Assembly: GCA_017517705.1 (NCBI GenBank)
Contig: JAFWYM010000016.1
Coordinates: 62,001-126,000, forward strand
DNA length: 64,000 nt
Source: Alistipes sp.
GTDB lineage: Bacteria; Bacteroidota; Bacteroidia; Bacteroidales; Rikenellaceae
Direction: 5' to 3'
Shown here: positions 62,468 to 64,000 of the stretch, one piece after another
Layout: each line of letters begins with the position of its first letter
How positions within the stretch are numbered: position 1 is the stretch's first letter
Made by a program: the position numbers and the translations under genes
The notes under the pieces: generated by a model
What the model was told of the DNA's origin: nothing
The model's database searches: none
Seen by the model: only the letters and a program-made list of their open reading frames with translations

Positions 62468-62666
62468 AAACTCCTTAAAATTGGCCTCGATATCCCAACG
62501 TGAAATACTCCGAAGAGCGTTACACGCTATATGGTCATACCGCGACCATTCATAATCCTTAACCCCGCAAGCCTAAAGTGCCCATCAACATCACCGTCGA
62601 ACCCGCCGACAGCAATGTTAGCGTGCTACCCTAAAGCCCGCCACGGAGGTACGATAGGACTATTTA
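62468..62666 (-). other. Non-coding stretch between acpP and the rnc leader hairpin
   Basis: No open reading frame of note and no fabF remnant is seen in these 200 bp. On the minus strand small hairpins GGTC/GACC and GCG/CGC occur near 62520-62560. It would form the 3' UTR of acpP ending at the terminator hairpin. Confidence 0.5.
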
Positions 62667-62900
62667 TTACTTGTGAGACTCGATGTAGCTGATAGCATCG
62701 CCAACGGTCTGAATCTTCTCAGCGTCGCCATCAGGAATCTGAAGATCGAAAGCCTTCTCAAACTCCATAATAAGCTCAACCTGATCCAAAGAGTCGGCAC
62801 CAAGATGTGCGGTGAAGCTTGCTTCGGGTACTACCTCTGACTCCTTAACACCCAACTTGTCAACGATGATCTCGACAACTTTTGACTGAATTTCTGACAT
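62667..62900 (-). CDS. acpP: Acyl carrier protein
   Basis: The protein has 77 residues. The phosphopantetheine-site motif is [19 protein letters not shown] with the Ser near residue 38, and the helical ends are normal ([30 protein letters not shown]). It carries growing acyl chains for fatty acid and lipid A synthesis. It stands alone: the usual downstream fabF is absent, and rnc comes next after 305 bp. A -7 element lies 87 bp upstream. Confidence 0.96.
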   Translation of the reverse strand: MSEIQSKVVEIIVDKLGVKESEVVPEASFTAHLGADSLDQVELIMEFEKAFDLQIPDGDAEKIQTVGDAISYIESHK

Positions 62901-62986
62901 AATAAATAAGTTTTAGTTAAACATTATAGTAGTAAATCATTAGCTACTGTAATACGCCCAACAACATTTTTTTTCATTGGACGGTA

Positions 62987-63015
62987 CAAAAATAACACTT
63001 TTTTTATTATCTTTG
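62987..63015. promoter_or_regulatory. Back-to-back -7 elements for acpP (leftward) and pepE (rightward)
   Basis: TATTTTTG in minus orientation (62994-62987) and TATCTTTG in plus orientation (63008-63015) are 13 bp apart, so each promoter's -33 region overlaps the other -7 element. The two genes may compete for polymerase. Confidence 0.55.
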
Positions 63016-63085
63016 ACATTATGACGTAAAATTTTATCGACAACATTAATATAAAATATATTAAATACCTAAAAATCAAAGTCTT

Positions 63086-63799
63086 ATGAACCTATTATTA
63101 ATTTCCAACTCCACCAATGCCGGTGAGCCTTATTTGCAGTACCCCATTCAGGAGATAGCCAAAACACTCAAGGGCGTCACCGAGGTAGTATTTATCCCTT
63201 ATGCCGCCGTAACATTCTCTTACGACGAGTACGAGGCTAAGGTGCAAAACCGTTTTAACGAGATAGGCATCAAGGTTAACTCGATACACCACGCCATCAA
63301 CAAGCGCAACTTCATACGCCACGCTCAGGCCATAGTCATCGGTGGCGGCAATACCTTCGCACTGCTGAAGAAGATGCAAGAAGAGGATCTCCTCGATATG
63401 ATCTTCCGTCGCGTGAAGGCCGGCGTGCCCTACGTAGGATGGTCGGCAGGTAGCAATGTTACATGCCCCACAATATGCACAACGAACGACATGCCCATCG
63501 TGCAGCCCGAGTCGTTCCGCGCAATAGGTCTCGTGTCGTTCCAGATAAATCCTCACTACCTCGACGCCAACCCTGAGGGTCATGCCGGCGAGACTCGCGA
63601 GCAGCGTATCCTGGAGTACCTCGAGGCCAACCGCAGCCGCTACGTTGTAGGTCTGCGCGAGGGTTGCATGCTCCGCATCGACGACAACGGCATAGAGCTT
63701 ATCGGTAACCGCCCGATGCGCATATTCAAGAAGGGCGTAGAGACATACGAGGTACAGCCCGGCGATAACATCGACTTCCTGATTCGTCGCACGAAGTAA
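63086..63799 (+). CDS. pepE: Dipeptidase E (alpha-aspartyl dipeptidase)
   Basis: The protein has 237 residues. Peptidase S51 motifs include the oxyanion segment AIVIGGGNTFALL and the nucleophile elbow YVGWSAGSNV with Ser in GWSAGS, then FQINPHYLDANPEGHAGETREQRI with the His. It cleaves Asp-X dipeptides in the cytoplasm. It overlaps the next gene by one base. Length is normal. Confidence 0.93.
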   Translation: MNLLLISNSTNAGEPYLQYPIQEIAKTLKGVTEVVFIPYAAVTFSYDEYEAKVQNRFNEIGIKVNSIHHAINKRNFIRHAQAIVIGGGNTFALLKKMQEEDLLDMIFRRVKAGVPYVGWSAGSNVTCPTICTTNDMPIVQPESFRAIGLVSFQINPHYLDANPEGHAGETREQRILEYLEANRSRYVVGLREGCMLRIDDNGIELIGNRPMRIFKKGVETYEVQPGDNIDFLIRRTK

Positions 63800-64000
63800 T
63801 GGACATCTCCGCAATAGAGATTGGCTCCAAAGGCGAGGAGGCGGCAGTAGCATGGCTCCGTGAGCGTGGCTACTACATCGTCGAGCGCAACTGGCGCATA
63901 GGTCACTACGAGATAGACATCATAGCACAGCGCTTCGACACTCTACACTTCGTGGAGGTGAAGACGCGCAAACTCGGTGGTTGGCGGTCGGCATACGACA
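63799..64000 (+). CDS. YraN/UPF0102 family protein, N-terminal part
   Basis: The ATG at 63799 overlaps the pepE TAA by one base and the frame runs off the window. The visible 67 residues show GSKGEEAAVAWLRERGYYIVE, NWRIGHYEIDIIA and LHFVEVKTRK, the restriction-endonuclease-like core of the UPF0102/YraN family with the D and ExK residues. A nuclease-like role is known only from the fold. Confidence 0.85.
   Translation, partial: MDISAIEIGSKGEEAAVAWLRERGYYIVERNWRIGHYEIDIIAQRFDTLHFVEVKTRKLGGWRSAYD

Noticed and set aside
62580..62635. A short plus-strand frame reading KPKVPINITVEPADSNVSVLP before a stop
   Set aside because: It is preceded by a stop codon, has no start codon, and has no upstream gene to belong to. 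It is probably chance.
1..64000. CRISPR array, prophage, insertion sequence with transposase, rRNA or tRNA genes
   Set aside because: No regularly spaced repeats, phage gene block, transposase-like frame or RNA-gene signature was found on either strand.

Overview
The window looks like a chromosomal segment of a Bacteroidales bacterium, most likely Rikenellaceae/Alistipes-like (inference). Evidence for this: a SusC/SusD outer-membrane uptake operon; promoters of the Bacteroidetes form TTG-N19/20-TAnnTTTG; near absence of Shine-Dalgarno sequences; Cys-anchored surface lipoproteins; a bifunctional lpxC-fabZ; a 63-residue bS21; DUF4290; and GC-rich coding sequence between AT-rich gaps.

Layout. 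(1) 1-12.6 kb, leftward: a starch-type polysaccharide utilisation operon in the order MFS sugar porter, susC, susD, two SusE/SusF-like starch-binding lipoproteins, a GH53 glycosidase and a secreted protein cut by the window edge. Strong hairpins sit in three of its intercistronic gaps. (2) 12.9-18.9 kb, rightward: a LytS-type kinase with its LytTR regulator, then a Wza-like/Wzc-like polysaccharide export pair and a small HAD phosphatase. (3) 19.2-22.9 kb, leftward: pssA, a Porin_10-type porin and a lytic transglycosylase. (4) 23-32.3 kb, rightward: a mannose-1-phosphate guanylyltransferase, lon, then kdsB-kdsA-kdsD (Kdo synthesis), a UbiD decarboxylase, a helix-hairpin-helix protein and rpsU. 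(5) 32.5-40 kb: a glycerophospholipid acyltransferase, leftward lpxC/fabZ-lpxA, a TonB-like protein with a Thr-rich partner, a small membrane protein and a K+/H+ antiporter. (6) 40.3-43.7 kb, leftward: a WG-repeat secreted protein followed by a membrane Ser/Thr kinase with Sel1 repeats. (7) 44.2-47.8 kb: an S9 dipeptidyl peptidase and a PNGase F-fold lipoprotein. (8) 48-52 kb, leftward: DUF4290, a TlpA-like lipoprotein, lpxH, thyA and folA. (9) 52.1-64 kb: housekeeping genes (an unusual sigma-54 activator, gph, an OmpX-like barrel, a surface lipoprotein, glyS-ruvX-def, proS, rnc-radC, acpP, pepE, yraN).

The window carries much of the envelope pathway: lpxA, lpxC/fabZ and lpxH for lipid A; kdsA, kdsB and kdsD for Kdo; pssA and an acyltransferase for phospholipids; and export proteins for a capsule or exopolysaccharide.

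The most unusual feature is not a gene. A family of 126-130 bp elements folds as a closed outer stem around internal hairpins. The stems show compensatory base changes between copies. All four complete copies begin exactly at the TAA stop codon of a leftward gene (transglycosylase, lpxA, OmpX-like, proS), and decayed or tandem copies lie beside them. A second family of 124 bp elements with 18-bp terminal inverted repeats lies at two convergent gene ends.
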